From the NCBI GenBank assembly GCA_964442655.1, contig CAYTZM010000008.1, positions 11,445 to 75,444 of the forward strand: a stretch of 64,000 nucleotides of DNA, in the 5' to 3' direction. Source of the stretch: GCA-002727615 sp964442655. GTDB taxonomy: Bacteria; Pseudomonadota; Alphaproteobacteria; TMED109. The first letter of the stretch is position 1. Each line of letters starts with the position of its first letter. This document shows positions 44,131-52,908 of the stretch, piece after piece. The notes beneath the pieces were generated by a model. That model saw only the letters and a list, made by a program, of their open reading frames with translations. It was not told where the DNA came from and did no database searches. The position numbers were made by a program, and so were the translations under genes.

Positions 44131-44562
44131 GTGTATTTTAAAAATAATCCTTTATTTCATTTGGCCTTTCCAGTAGATGATTTAAATAGCACTAAAGATT
44201 TTTATACTAAAATTTTAGGATGTAAAATAGGACGGTCTTCCGAAACGTGGATAGATTTTAATTTTTTTGGACATCAAATTACGGCACACTTATCTGTTAA
44301 GAAATCAGATAATAATGAAGTAAAAAATAAGGTAGATGGAAAAAATGTTCCTGTAAGACATTTTGGTTTAGTAATGGATTGGCAGGATTGGCATCAAATG
44401 AAAGATAAATTAATCTCATATAAAACTAATTTTTTAATTGAACCATATTTAAGGTTTAAAGGTGAAATAGGAGAGCAGGCAACTTTATTTGTATCAGACC
44501 CTTCTCTAAATGTGATAGAGCTTAAATCTTTTAAAAATAAAGAAATGTTATTTGCGTCATAA
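44131..44562 (+). CDS. VOC-superfamily (glyoxalase-like) protein
   Basis: The 143-residue protein has two betaalphabetabetabeta modules of the vicinal-oxygen-chelate fold. FHLAFPVDDLNSTKDFYTKILG near 8-29 opens it and ATLFVSDPSLNVIELKSF near 118-135 closes it. Likely metal ligands are His9 in the first strand, a His in VRHFGLVMDW near 75 and Glu132 in VIELKSF. The start is GTG 44131 after an AGAAAGAGA ribosome site. It trails gyrB by 34 bases. The reaction is unknown; members isomerise, hydrolyse or oxidise small metabolites. Confidence 0.85.
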   Translation: MYFKNNPLFHLAFPVDDLNSTKDFYTKILGCKIGRSSETWIDFNFFGHQITAHLSVKKSDNNEVKNKVDGKNVPVRHFGLVMDWQDWHQMKDKLISYKTNFLIEPYLRFKGEIGEQATLFVSDPSLNVIELKSFKNKEMLFAS

Positions 44563-44569
44563 TATATGA

Positions 44570-45046
44570 TTATTTTAAGATTAAGACTGGAATTTTTATA
44601 TTTATATTCTTGCTTAATTCTTCAATGTTTTTGTTTGATAGTGCTATGCAACCATTTGTCCAATCTTTAGTATATTTTTTACTATTTTTTGGATAACCAT
44701 GAATCATAATATATCCCCCTGGGTTTTTGTTAATTTCTTTTGCATTTATCTTATCCCATTTATTTGGATATGATATTTTAAAAGATATATAAAAGTCACT
44801 ATTAACAATTATTTTACTTATATAATAAAGCCCTTCAGGTGTTTTTCCGTCCCCTTCATAAAATTTATGTCCTATAGGATCAAAACCTAGGTCAATTGGA
44901 TATGTTTTTATAATATTTCCATCTTTAAGTAGTTTTAAGGACCTCATTGATTTCTCTATTAATATCATATCTGCTTTATCGGCACTTAATAAACTTGATG
45001 GTAGAAAGATAAATATGATTATGATTATTTTAGTTAGGAATTTCAT
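44570..45046 (-). CDS. L,D-transpeptidase (YkuD) family protein
   Basis: A 158-residue exported enzyme. It has a signal peptide (about 1-22, core IIIIIFIFLPSSLLSA). The YkuD catalytic site is intact, with His116 in MIHGYPK and Cys133 in TNGCIALSN, where Ser/Thr-x-G-C is typical. The domain begins DMILIEKSMRSLKLLKDGN. YkuD enzymes form 3-3 peptidoglycan crosslinks or attach proteins to the wall. It follows hemY with a one-base gap on the minus strand and is convergent with the VOC gene. Confidence 0.92.
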   Translation of the reverse strand: MKFLTKIIIIIFIFLPSSLLSADKADMILIEKSMRSLKLLKDGNIIKTYPIDLGFDPIGHKFYEGDGKTPEGLYYISKIIVNSDFYISFKISYPNKWDKINAKEINKNPGGYIMIHGYPKNSKKYTKDWTNGCIALSNKNIEELSKNINIKIPVLILK

Positions 45047-45047
45047 T

Positions 45048-46454
45048 TTAACTATTAATTCCTTTATTTAGCTCTCCTAAAATACCCCTTGCTGCGTTTT
45101 CTTTATTTTTATCATACTCGTCAATAATAACTTCATCATCTTTTTGAGATATAGATTTTATTTTTAGTAAAGTTTTATCATCTATAAATTGTTGCCATTT
45201 TATTGAATTCAGACTGAAGCATTTTGGGCATAAGATTTTCCATTCGTTATCTATATGGGAACACTTTGTGCAACCCCATATAAAATCTAAATTTGCTTTT
45301 TCGGCCTTTTCTAGCCATTCATTATATGTTTTTAAATTTCCGTTTTCTTTTTTTTCAAGTTCTGCCATCATTATATATGTATTTTTTGTCCAATTTTCTT
45401 TTGGTATATTGTTTATAGCTTCTCTAGCTGTAGTCCATGAATTAGCTTTAATTGCTCCCTTAGCAAGAAGTAAATTATTATTATAATTATTATTACCTGA
45501 TTTAATTATTTCTTTAATAATTTTTAATATAGACGCATTAGTTTTATTATAATTAATTTCGCAAATAAAGTTAGCTAAATCAGGGTGAGAAAAGTGTTTC
45601 CAGGAGGATTTTAAAAAATCCACGCATAATCTTGGATTTTTATTATGTAGTAAATTAGCTTTTAAAACTATTGCTGAGGGAAATGAGGGTATAAACTTTA
45701 ATGCTTGATTTACATTATCTAATGATTCAGCTTTATGGTTTGCTTCGTTTAAGTTAATTGCTTTTGCAAGATAAATGTTGCCTTGAAGTATTTTATAATC
45801 TTTGGATGAAATATCAGTATATTTAGAAATATGGTTTAAAGTTTCAAAAATATTTTTCCAATTATTATCTATAATATTTAATTGTAAAAATTTATAAAAA
45901 AACCAATTAGGAGTTTTGTTTGATTTCGGAGTTAATTGAATAGTTTCTATTGCTTTAGATATATTATTTTCTTTAATATAAATATTGGTTAATTTTTTTA
46001 TAGCTAAAAGCTTAGTCTCGGAATGTGATAACATATTTGTTAGAATGTTTTTATTATCATCATTATAATATTCACTTATATCCATATCTAACAATAATTT
46101 TAACGGAGTATTATTTAATTTTTTTGCTTTATTTGAAAATTTCTTAGCTAATTCTATTTCATTCATGCTTTTTGCTGAGAATGCGTTATTTAAAGCAATT
46201 GTAGCTTTATTAATTTTATTTCTAGTAATTGTTTTATGGATATTTTTAGGTAAGTAAAATAATCTTTTAATTGCAATATAAATAAAAGTTACTAATAAAA
46301 ATATTGTAATTGACCCTATAACTAAAATTGGTATAGAGGTTTCTAAAAGCCAACCGTGCCATTCAATAGATATATTTCCCGGTTCTTTTTTTAACCAAAT
46401 AGTTAAAAAACCTAAGATTGAAAATAAAATAAAAAAAATAAAAAATTTAAACAA
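45048..46454 (-). CDS. hemY: HemY-like membrane protein with TPR domain and zinc ribbon
   Basis: The 468-residue HemY_N family protein is anchored by two membrane helices (about 3-20 and 43-66), with a cytoplasmic TPR-type helical part after them (ISKAIETIQLTP and similar repeats). A C-terminal zinc ribbon (CTKC near 394-397 and CPKC near 410-413) is common in alphaproteobacterial members. The gene lies in hemC-hemD-(Mic60-like)-hemY. Despite the name it is not protoporphyrinogen oxidase; its role in heme synthesis is not settled. Confidence 0.88.
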   Translation of the reverse strand: MFKFFIFFILFSILGFLTIWLKKEPGNISIEWHGWLLETSIPILVIGSITIFLLVTFIYIAIKRLFYLPKNIHKTITRNKINKATIALNNAFSAKSMNEIELAKKFSNKAKKLNNTPLKLLLDMDISEYYNDDNKNILTNMLSHSETKLLAIKKLTNIYIKENNISKAIETIQLTPKSNKTPNWFFYKFLQLNIIDNNWKNIFETLNHISKYTDISSKDYKILQGNIYLAKAINLNEANHKAESLDNVNQALKFIPSFPSAIVLKANLLHNKNPRLCVDFLKSSWKHFSHPDLANFICEINYNKTNASILKIIKEIIKSGNNNYNNNLLLAKGAIKANSWTTAREAINNIPKENWTKNTYIMMAELEKKENGNLKTYNEWLEKAEKANLDFIWGCTKCSHIDNEWKILCPKCFSLNSIKWQQFIDDKTLLKIKSISQKDDEVIIDEYDKNKENAARGILGELNKGINS

Positions 46455-46457
46455 TAC

Positions 46458-47567
46458 TTATCCTTTATTAATCATCCAAATAATAATTTTATTTAAAGCT
46501 TCATCTAATTGATTAATTTTTTTAATTTCTGTAATTAGGTCGCCTAATTCTTCTGATGATGGAGTAATATTATTGCTACTGATTAAATTAATTGTATCTA
46601 TATAATCTTTGTTAATAAGGCTTTTATTTATTTTATTAATAAGGGATGTCTTATTAATATTTTTGACTTTAGTAATTTTTATTAATTCTTTAATTTTTCT
46701 TATAAATGTAATATTAGGATTACCATCATCTGTATTATCTATATTATCATTATTTAATAGTATTCTTTCTATTCTAAACATAATTTCATTGTTACTTAAT
46801 ATTTTTAATTTACTCATGTTTTCTAAAACAATGACAGAATTTTTAATTTCTATTGGTAGTTTATATGAATTTAAAAATTCTAAAATAGAAGGTAATTTTT
46901 CTATTTTATTTAAATTTAGGTATAAGCTTTCTTGAATCCAAAATAGATAAAAAAGTGTATTGATATAGTTTTTATTATTATTTATATTTTGTACATTATA
47001 ATTATTTTTTGTATTATTTCCTATTTCATTAAATTGTTTTTCATGAAGGGCATATAAGTTTATAAGTTCTTTAATATTTTTTGCATTATTTGAACTTAGA
47101 TTAGAATTTATTCCAAGTTGGTTATTTAATTTTTTTAAAGTCTTATCATAATTATTTGCATTATTATTTTTTAAAATATAAATTTCTTTTTTAAGATTAG
47201 AAATTTGTATATTCAGATTTTTGTAGTTATTATTGTAGTTGTTATTGATTAATATCAATGTAATAATTATAATTATTAGAAAAACTTTTACTAATATTGA
47301 ATTGAAATTTTTATAGCCATATTTTTTTTCTATTTTAGAATTAGAAATTTCTACTATTGGTTCTATATTTTTATTATTTTTGCGTAATATTTTAAGTTCG
47401 TTAATTAATGATCTATACCTATGTGGTATGCCATTATTTTTCCATTTATAAATAGAGTCTATTTTAATATCATGACCTTTAGATATTATGAAATCTTGTA
47501 TAACTTTGGCTCCACCTACTTCTTTTATGAGTTTTAAAGTATTATTATTTATATTATTTTTGCCCAT
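46458..47567 (-). CDS. Mic60-position membrane protein with N-terminal helix-turn-helix
   Basis: This 369-residue, strongly asparagine-rich protein occupies the hemD-hemY slot where alphaproteobacteria encode the mitofilin/Mic60 homologue. Residues 11-58 look like a Cro/CI-type helix-turn-helix (KEVGGAKVIQDFIISKG, then IYKWKNNGIPHRYRSLI). One membrane helix follows (about 91-109), then a coiled-coil region (about 110-190) and a helical C-terminal part ending LNKIIIWMINKG, compatible with a mitofilin-like end. Known alphaproteobacterial Mic60 proteins have a membrane anchor plus coiled coil and shape intracytoplasmic membranes. The DNA-binding-like front is unexpected; the Mic60 call rests on position and layout, not clear residue similarity. 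Confidence 0.6.
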   Translation of the reverse strand: MGKNNINNNTLKLIKEVGGAKVIQDFIISKGHDIKIDSIYKWKNNGIPHRYRSLINELKILRKNNKNIEPIVEISNSKIEKKYGYKNFNSILVKVFLIIIIITLILINNNYNNNYKNLNIQISNLKKEIYILKNNNANNYDKTLKKLNNQLGINSNLSSNNAKNIKELINLYALHEKQFNEIGNNTKNNYNVQNINNNKNYINTLFYLFWIQESLYLNLNKIEKLPSILEFLNSYKLPIEIKNSVIVLENMSKLKILSNNEIMFRIERILLNNDNIDNTDDGNPNITFIRKIKELIKITKVKNINKTSLINKINKSLINKDYIDTINLISSNNITPSSEELGDLITEIKKINQLDEALNKIIIWMINKG

Positions 47568-47607
47568 AAACTATCCTAATTATAAAATATTGAATACTAT
47601 TTATATT

Positions 47608-48333
47608 TTAGTACTCTATTAACGCGTTAGCAAAGGTTTTTAAGTCTGTATTTTTTACAACCTGAACTTTTTTCCAATTTTTTCCATTAAGTACTTTTTT
47701 AGTATTATCTCCTAAACAGATAAATTTAATTGTATTAAGATTATATTTTTTACTAAGCTTAATAAAAGTTTTAGCCGTCTCTGGAGAATAAATAACTATA
47801 TTACTAATAGTTTTATTATTTATAACTTCGATAGATTTTTTAGAGAGGCGGTTGTTAGCTAATGTTTTATAAACTATTATTCTCTCTGATTGCAGTTTTG
47901 CTTTATTAAAATTTGAACTTGGATCATGTGCTAATTTCTCACCACCTAATATTAATATTTTTTTATTAGAAGGTTTTATTTTTTTTATAATTTCTTTTTC
48001 TAAAGTTATAGCTGAATAAGCTTGAGTATTAATACAATTAAAACCTTCATTTTTTGCTATTTTATGTGTAATTTTTCCTACACAAAAAGTTTTAATTTTT
48101 TTAAATTTATCAAAATTATTATTTTTTGATAGTACTTTTATGGTATTTGCACTAGTGATCATAATTGCACAAAAGTCTTTAAAATTTATATTTTTTAATG
48201 GTAAAGGTTTTATATTAAAAATTGGCTCAATAATTACTTTATACCCTTTTTTAATTAAAAGGTTTTGAAGTGGCAGAGCTCTTTCTTTTTGTCTTAAAAT
48301 CAGTATTGTTGATTTATCTATATTATTTATCAT
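47608..48333 (-). CDS. hemD: Uroporphyrinogen-III synthase
   Basis: Closes hydroxymethylbilane to uroporphyrinogen III. At 241 residues it has the usual two-lobed length. The sequence is divergent, as normal for HemD: ILRQKERALPLQNLLIKKGYKVIIEPIFNI at the start, AIMITSANTIKVLS near 56-69 and IVIYSPETAKTFIKL near 175-189. It overlaps hemC by 11 bases, supporting the assignment, and precedes the Mic60-like gene. Confidence 0.88.
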   Translation of the reverse strand: MINNIDKSTILILRQKERALPLQNLLIKKGYKVIIEPIFNIKPLPLKNINFKDFCAIMITSANTIKVLSKNNNFDKFKKIKTFCVGKITHKIAKNEGFNCINTQAYSAITLEKEIIKKIKPSNKKILILGGEKLAHDPSSNFNKAKLQSERIIVYKTLANNRLSKKSIEVINNKTISNIVIYSPETAKTFIKLSKKYNLNTIKFICLGDNTKKVLNGKNWKKVQVVKNTDLKTFANALIEY

Positions 48334-49237
48334 TTTTTAAGATTTCTAATGCACCTTGTTTTATAAGTTTTTCTCCTAATTTTTTTCCTAATATTTTTGC
48401 ATCAATAATACTACCTTTTAATGAGCTCTTAATTATTATTTTTCCGTTTAATGAATATACGTTAGAAGTAATATAAATATTTTCTTTTATAACTTTTGAA
48501 TTTGCTGCTATTGCTGAGTCACAATCTCCATTTAGTACTTTTAATACTGATCTTTCAGCTATTGCTTGTTGTAAAGTTTGAAAGTTTTCGTGTTTTTTTA
48601 ATAAATTTTTTATTTTAGTATTATTTTTTAAATATGTAATGGCAATTATTCCTTGGCCAGCAGAAGGCAAGAAAGATGTGTTTTCTAAAATAGAATAATT
48701 AGTTTGAATATTTAATCTTTTTATACCAGCAAGTGCTAAAATTATTCCATCAATATTTTTTTCATTTAATTGCTTTAATCGAGAATGAATATTGCCTCTT
48801 ATAGGTATAATTGTAATATCCGGTCTTAATATTTTTAATTGTGTTGTTCTTCTTGGGCTTGAGGTACCAATTATACTATTTTTAGGAAGAGATAAAAGAT
48901 CCCATTCTATTTTGGCAGGAATTAATATATCTTCGTGGTTTCCTCTAGGTAAAATACAAGTTAATCCAATTTTTTTGGATAAATTTGTAGGAACATCTTT
49001 TAGAGAGTGTACGGCAATATCTATTTTATTTTTAAGTAAGGCTTGGTCTAATTCCCTTGTAAATAAACCCTTTCCTCCAATTTCAGATAGAGATATATTT
49101 ACCATAATATCTGCCGTAGTCTTAATTTTTATTATTTTTCCATTTTCTATTTTATTTAAAACTTGTTTTGCTTGCCAGATTGCAAGAGGACTTCCTCGTG
49201 TTCCTATTTTTATATAATTTATTTTTTTATTAATCAT
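48323..49237 (-). CDS. hemC: Porphobilinogen deaminase (hydroxymethylbilane synthase)
   Basis: Polymerises four porphobilinogens into hydroxymethylbilane. It has 304 residues, with IGTRGSPLAIWQAKQV near 11-26, DIAVHSLKDVPT near 73-84, IIGTSSPRRTTQL near 121-133 and Cys239 in LNGDCDSAIAA, which holds the dipyrromethane cofactor. It leads the minus-strand heme run hemC-hemD-(Mic60-like)-hemY and is divergent from tsaD, the conserved alphaproteobacterial arrangement. Confidence 0.97.
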   Translation of the reverse strand: MINKKINYIKIGTRGSPLAIWQAKQVLNKIENGKIIKIKTTADIMVNISLSEIGGKGLFTRELDQALLKNKIDIAVHSLKDVPTNLSKKIGLTCILPRGNHEDILIPAKIEWDLLSLPKNSIIGTSSPRRTTQLKILRPDITIIPIRGNIHSRLKQLNEKNIDGIILALAGIKRLNIQTNYSILENTSFLPSAGQGIIAITYLKNNTKIKNLLKKHENFQTLQQAIAERSVLKVLNGDCDSAIAANSKVIKENIYITSNVYSLNGKIIIKSSLKGSIIDAKILGKKLGEKLIKQGALEILKNDK

Positions 49238-49298
49238 TATTTATATGTACATCATTTTAAACTGTTAAAAAACATTAATCATATTATATAATATATTT

Positions 49299-50330
49299 AT
49301 GATTATTTTAGGAATAGAAACTAGTTGTGATGAAACTGCTGCTGCAGTAGTGAATTCAGATTCCACTATACTGGCAGAAACAATTCATAGTCAGATTAAA
49401 ATGCATGAAAAATATTTGGGAGTTGTTCCAGAATTAGCTGCTAGAAGTCATGTGGATTATTGTGATAAGGTAGTTCGGAATGTTTTACAAAAAGCAAATT
49501 TATCTATTTATGATTTAGATGCAATTGCTGCTACTGCTGGACCAGGATTAATAGGAGGTTTATTAGTAGGGCTAACAACTGCGAAAGCAATTTCTTTAAT
49601 AAGCAATAAACCTTTTTTAGCAATTAATCATCTCGATGGGCATGCTTTGATGCCTAGATTTACTAATAAATTAAATTTTCCCTATTTACTTCTTTTGATA
49701 TCAGGTGGTCATAGCATGTTTTTATCTGTAGAAGGTCCGGGAAAATATAAGTTGTTAGGTCAGTCAATTGATGATGCCCTAGGAGAAGCTTTTGATAAAA
49801 CTGGAAGACTTTTAGGCCTTGGTTATCCAGGTGGTCCAGCTATTGAAAAAAATGCTTTAAAAGGGAATAGTAATAGATTTAATTTTCCTAGACCTTTAGA
49901 AGGAAGAAATAATTGTGATTTATCATTTTCTGGTTTGAAAACAGCTGTATGGCAAATTGCTGAAAAGTTGTCTCCTTTATCTAATCAAGATAGAGTTGAT
50001 ATTGCAGCTTCTTTTCAGAACACAGTTTGTAAAATCCTAGAGGAAAAAACTCAAAAAGCTATTAATTTATTTCTTAAAATACATCCTAATTCAAAGTATT
50101 TGGCTATTTCAGGAGGAGTGGCATCAAATAGTAATATAAAAGAAACTTTAGAGAGCGTGGCGAATAAAAATAATTTGAGTTTGGTTGTTCCTCCTTCTAA
50201 GTTATGTACAGATAATGGGGTCATGATAGCTTGGGCAGGCATAGAGCATAAAAAAATTGGTTATGAAACAGATCATAACTTTGATGTGAGATCAAGATGG
50301 CCTTTGGGAGAAAATTGTTATGAAATATAA
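49299..50330 (+). CDS. tsaD: tRNA N6-adenosine threonylcarbamoyltransferase
   Basis: Makes the universal t6A37 modification of ANN-decoding tRNAs with TsaB and TsaE. The 343-residue ASKHA-fold protein has LGIETSCDETAAAVV near 4-18, the metal ligands His111 and His115 in HLDGH, LISGGHSMFL near 132-141 and YPGGPAIEK near 180. It overlaps gpsA by 11 bases. Confidence 0.98.
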   Translation: MIILGIETSCDETAAAVVNSDSTILAETIHSQIKMHEKYLGVVPELAARSHVDYCDKVVRNVLQKANLSIYDLDAIAATAGPGLIGGLLVGLTTAKAISLISNKPFLAINHLDGHALMPRFTNKLNFPYLLLLISGGHSMFLSVEGPGKYKLLGQSIDDALGEAFDKTGRLLGLGYPGGPAIEKNALKGNSNRFNFPRPLEGRNNCDLSFSGLKTAVWQIAEKLSPLSNQDRVDIAASFQNTVCKILEEKTQKAINLFLKIHPNSKYLAISGGVASNSNIKETLESVANKNNLSLVVPPSKLCTDNGVMIAWAGIEHKKIGYETDHNFDVRSRWPLGENCYEI

Positions 50331-51318
50331 TTTTGCTATCGTAGGAGCAGGTGCTTGGGGAACTGCATTAGCAAATTTATTAGCTAAATTAAATGATGGG
50401 AATGTAATTATTTGGGCGAAAGAAAATAAAGTAATTGATAATATCAATAATGGCAATAAAAATGAATTATATCTTCCTAAAATTACTTTAGAAAAAAATA
50501 TTTATGCTACTAATAATATAGAAGAAGTTGTTGCCCCTTATGTTTTCTACGTTACACCAGCACAATATTTTAATTCTGTTTTAACTCTTCATAAGAATGT
50601 TTTATGTAAAAGTTCCTCTATTGTTATTTGTTCTAAAGGAATAGATATTAAAAGTGGTTTTTTAATGAGTAAAATATATAAAGATATTTTTTTTAATGAT
50701 AATTTTTTAGTTTTATCAGGTCCTTCTTTTGCTTATGAAATTGCTAAAGGATTGCCAGCGGCTCTAACTCTTGCTTCTCCAGATATAAAGGCAGCTATTA
50801 AATTGTCTTCTATAATTTCTTCTAGAAATTTTAGATTATATCCTAGTAATGATGTAATAGGAGTTCAGCTTGGAGGTGCTGTTAAAAATATTTATGCTAT
50901 TGGTTCAGGAATAGTAAAAGGATTAAATTGTGGAGAAAATGCTAGAGCTGCCTTTCTTACACGATCAATAGCAGAAATGATAAAAATTTGTGAAATATTA
51001 GGAGGAAAAAAAGATTCTATTTTTGGTTTATCTGGAGTAGGAGATGTTTTATTGACTAGCAATAGTAAAAAATCTAGAAATTTTATGTTGGGAAGTTTTA
51101 TAGGAAAAGGAGAAAATATAAATAATATCTTGCAAAATAATATAACTGTAGCAGAAGGATATTTTACAACTAAAGCCCTTTATTTAATTTTAGAGAAAAA
51201 AAATATAGAAACTCCTATTTTAGATGGAATTTATAATATTTTATATAGTAGTTATAGCGTTGAAGACGTTGTTAATTCTTTATTAGATAGACCATTAAAA
51301 AATAGTGAATTTGATTAA
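50320..51318 (+). CDS. gpsA: Glycerol-3-phosphate dehydrogenase [NAD(P)+]
   Basis: Supplies sn-glycerol 3-phosphate for phospholipids by reducing dihydroxyacetone phosphate. The 332-residue enzyme has the Rossmann motif IVGAGAWGTALANLLA near 7-22, SGPSFAYEIAKGLPAA near 134-149, the catalytic lysine region GGAVKNIYAIGSGIVKG near 187-203 and NARAAFLTRSIAEM near 208-221. It is coupled to tsaD and its last four bases (TTAA) are shared with the dapD stop on the other strand. Confidence 0.97.
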   Translation: MKYNFAIVGAGAWGTALANLLAKLNDGNVIIWAKENKVIDNINNGNKNELYLPKITLEKNIYATNNIEEVVAPYVFYVTPAQYFNSVLTLHKNVLCKSSSIVICSKGIDIKSGFLMSKIYKDIFFNDNFLVLSGPSFAYEIAKGLPAALTLASPDIKAAIKLSSIISSRNFRLYPSNDVIGVQLGGAVKNIYAIGSGIVKGLNCGENARAAFLTRSIAEMIKICEILGGKKDSIFGLSGVGDVLLTSNSKKSRNFMLGSFIGKGENINNILQNNITVAEGYFTTKALYLILEKKNIETPILDGIYNILYSSYSVEDVVNSLLDRPLKNSEFD

Positions 51319-52169
51319 TCTCTTAATAACTCATTAATTGAAGTTTTTGATCTAGTTTTTTCGTCTACTTTTTTTACTATTACTGCACAGTATAAAGATA
51401 AATCATTATTTTTATTATTTTTCATTGAGCCTGGTACTACTACAGAGTAAGCAGGAACTTTTCCAAAATATATTTTTCCTGTTTCTCTATCAATTATTTT
51501 TGTAGATGCGCCTATATATACACCCATAGATATTACTGCGCCTTCTTCAACAATAACCCCTTCAGCAATTTCTGATCTTGCACCGATAAAACAGTTGTCT
51601 TCAATTATTACGGGAGTAGCTTGAAGGGGTTCCAATACTCCTCCTAGCCCTACTCCACCGGAAATATGGCAGTTGCTACCAATTTGAGCACATGATCCCA
51701 CTGTTGTCCATGTATCTATCATAGTTCCTGATCCAACTCTTGCTCCTAAATTTACAAAAGATGGCATGAGTACAGCATCAGGAGAGATGTATGCACTATA
51801 GCGAACTATAGAGCCAGGAACTGTTCTAAAATTACTATTTTCAAAATCTTTGCTCGTCCATTTAGAAAATTTAGATGGAACTTTGTCCCACCAATTACTA
51901 TTCCCTGGTCCTCCCGGAATAATATTCATAGGCCATAATTTAAAGGATAATAAAACCGCTTTTTTTAACCATTGATTTACTATCCAATCATTACCTATTT
52001 TTTCACTTACTCTTGCCTCTCCGCTATCTAATAACGCAAGACATTTTTCAATAATATTTCTGTTATTTCCTGAAGTAGAAGGAGAAATTTTATCTTTTAT
52101 TTCCCATATTTTTTCAATTTCATTTTGTAGATCGGTTACATTTGAATTCATAGTATTAATGTTTCTCAT
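51315..52169 (-). CDS. dapD: 2,3,4,5-tetrahydropyridine-2,6-dicarboxylate N-succinyltransferase
   Basis: The first committed step of the succinylase lysine route. The 284-residue left-handed beta-helix enzyme has GSIVRYSAYISPDAVLMPSF near 112, DTWTTVGSCAQIGSNCHISGGVGLGGVLEPLQ near 149-180 and VIIEDNCFIGARSEI near 183. DapE at 16.3 kb acts two steps later. It lies in the conserved minus-strand run rpmH-rnpA-yidC-yihA-argB-HAD-dapD. Confidence 0.97.
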   Translation of the reverse strand: MRNINTMNSNVTDLQNEIEKIWEIKDKISPSTSGNNRNIIEKCLALLDSGEARVSEKIGNDWIVNQWLKKAVLLSFKLWPMNIIPGGPGNSNWWDKVPSKFSKWTSKDFENSNFRTVPGSIVRYSAYISPDAVLMPSFVNLGARVGSGTMIDTWTTVGSCAQIGSNCHISGGVGLGGVLEPLQATPVIIEDNCFIGARSEIAEGVIVEEGAVISMGVYIGASTKIIDRETGKIYFGKVPAYSVVVPGSMKNNKNNDLSLYCAVIVKKVDEKTRSKTSINELLRD

Positions 52170-52199
52170 TAGTTATAATTATATATATTATTAAATTAT

Positions 52200-52907
52200 T
52201 TACTTACTTATGTCTAAATTTATTTGATTAAGAAAGCGTGTTAGGTCTTGTGTTATATAATCTATATATTTATAATTGTTTTTTTCCTTTTTAATTAGGT
52301 CAGTGTTTTTATCAGGATGGAAATTATTTTTAATTAAAACTGTTTTAAATTTAGCCTTTTTAGGTTCAATTAAATTTATAGAGATGTCTTCAAAAAAAAT
52401 TGCTTCTGTCGGTTTAATTTTATATTTTTCAACAAAATATTTTAAAGATATTTTAGAGGGCTTAGGGATATATTTTGCAGTTTTAATGTCAAAAATTTCA
52501 AATAATTTATTATCTAGTCCTAATTGTTTTATTATATTAATTGCATGAGATTTAGATCCATTAGTATAAATATATTTTTTTCCAGGTAGGCTTTTTAATT
52601 GATTATTAAGTTCCGTATTATTTTTTATAGAAGAAATATCAATGTCATGAACATACTTTAAATATTCTTCAGGAATAATATTATGATTTTTCATTAACCC
52701 AAAAAGTGTCGTGCCATATTTTAGGTAATATTTTTTTTGGATTTTATATGCTTCATTTTCATTAACATTAAGTTTTTTTATAATAAATTTTTTCATTTTA
52801 GAATCAATTTTAAGGAATAAATTTGAGGATGCTGGATATAAGGTGTTATCAAGATCAAATACCCAGTATTTTATTATTTTAAACGGAGATGTTATTTTTG
52901 GATTCAT
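52200..52907 (-). CDS. HAD-family hydrolase, pyrimidine 5'-nucleotidase type
   Basis: The 235-residue haloacid-dehalogenase-fold phosphatase has motif I WVFDLDNTLYP (Asp18 nucleophile, Asp20), motif II YTNGSKSHA near 113-121 and motif IV FFEDISINL near 177-185. The DLDNTLY form is typical of the SDT1/pyrimidine 5'-nucleotidase group that sits between argB and dapD in many alphaproteobacteria. It follows argB after one base. The physiological substrate is uncertain. Confidence 0.9.
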   Translation of the reverse strand: MNPKITSPFKIIKYWVFDLDNTLYPASSNLFLKIDSKMKKFIIKKLNVNENEAYKIQKKYYLKYGTTLFGLMKNHNIIPEEYLKYVHDIDISSIKNNTELNNQLKSLPGKKYIYTNGSKSHAINIIKQLGLDNKLFEIFDIKTAKYIPKPSKISLKYFVEKYKIKPTEAIFFEDISINLIEPKKAKFKTVLIKNNFHPDKNTDLIKKEKNNYKYIDYITQDLTRFLNQINLDISK

Positions 52908-52908
52908 T

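Noticed and set aside
49451..49459. TGTGGATTA as a DnaA box
   Set aside because: One mismatch and inside the tsaD coding sequence, where such words occur by chance.
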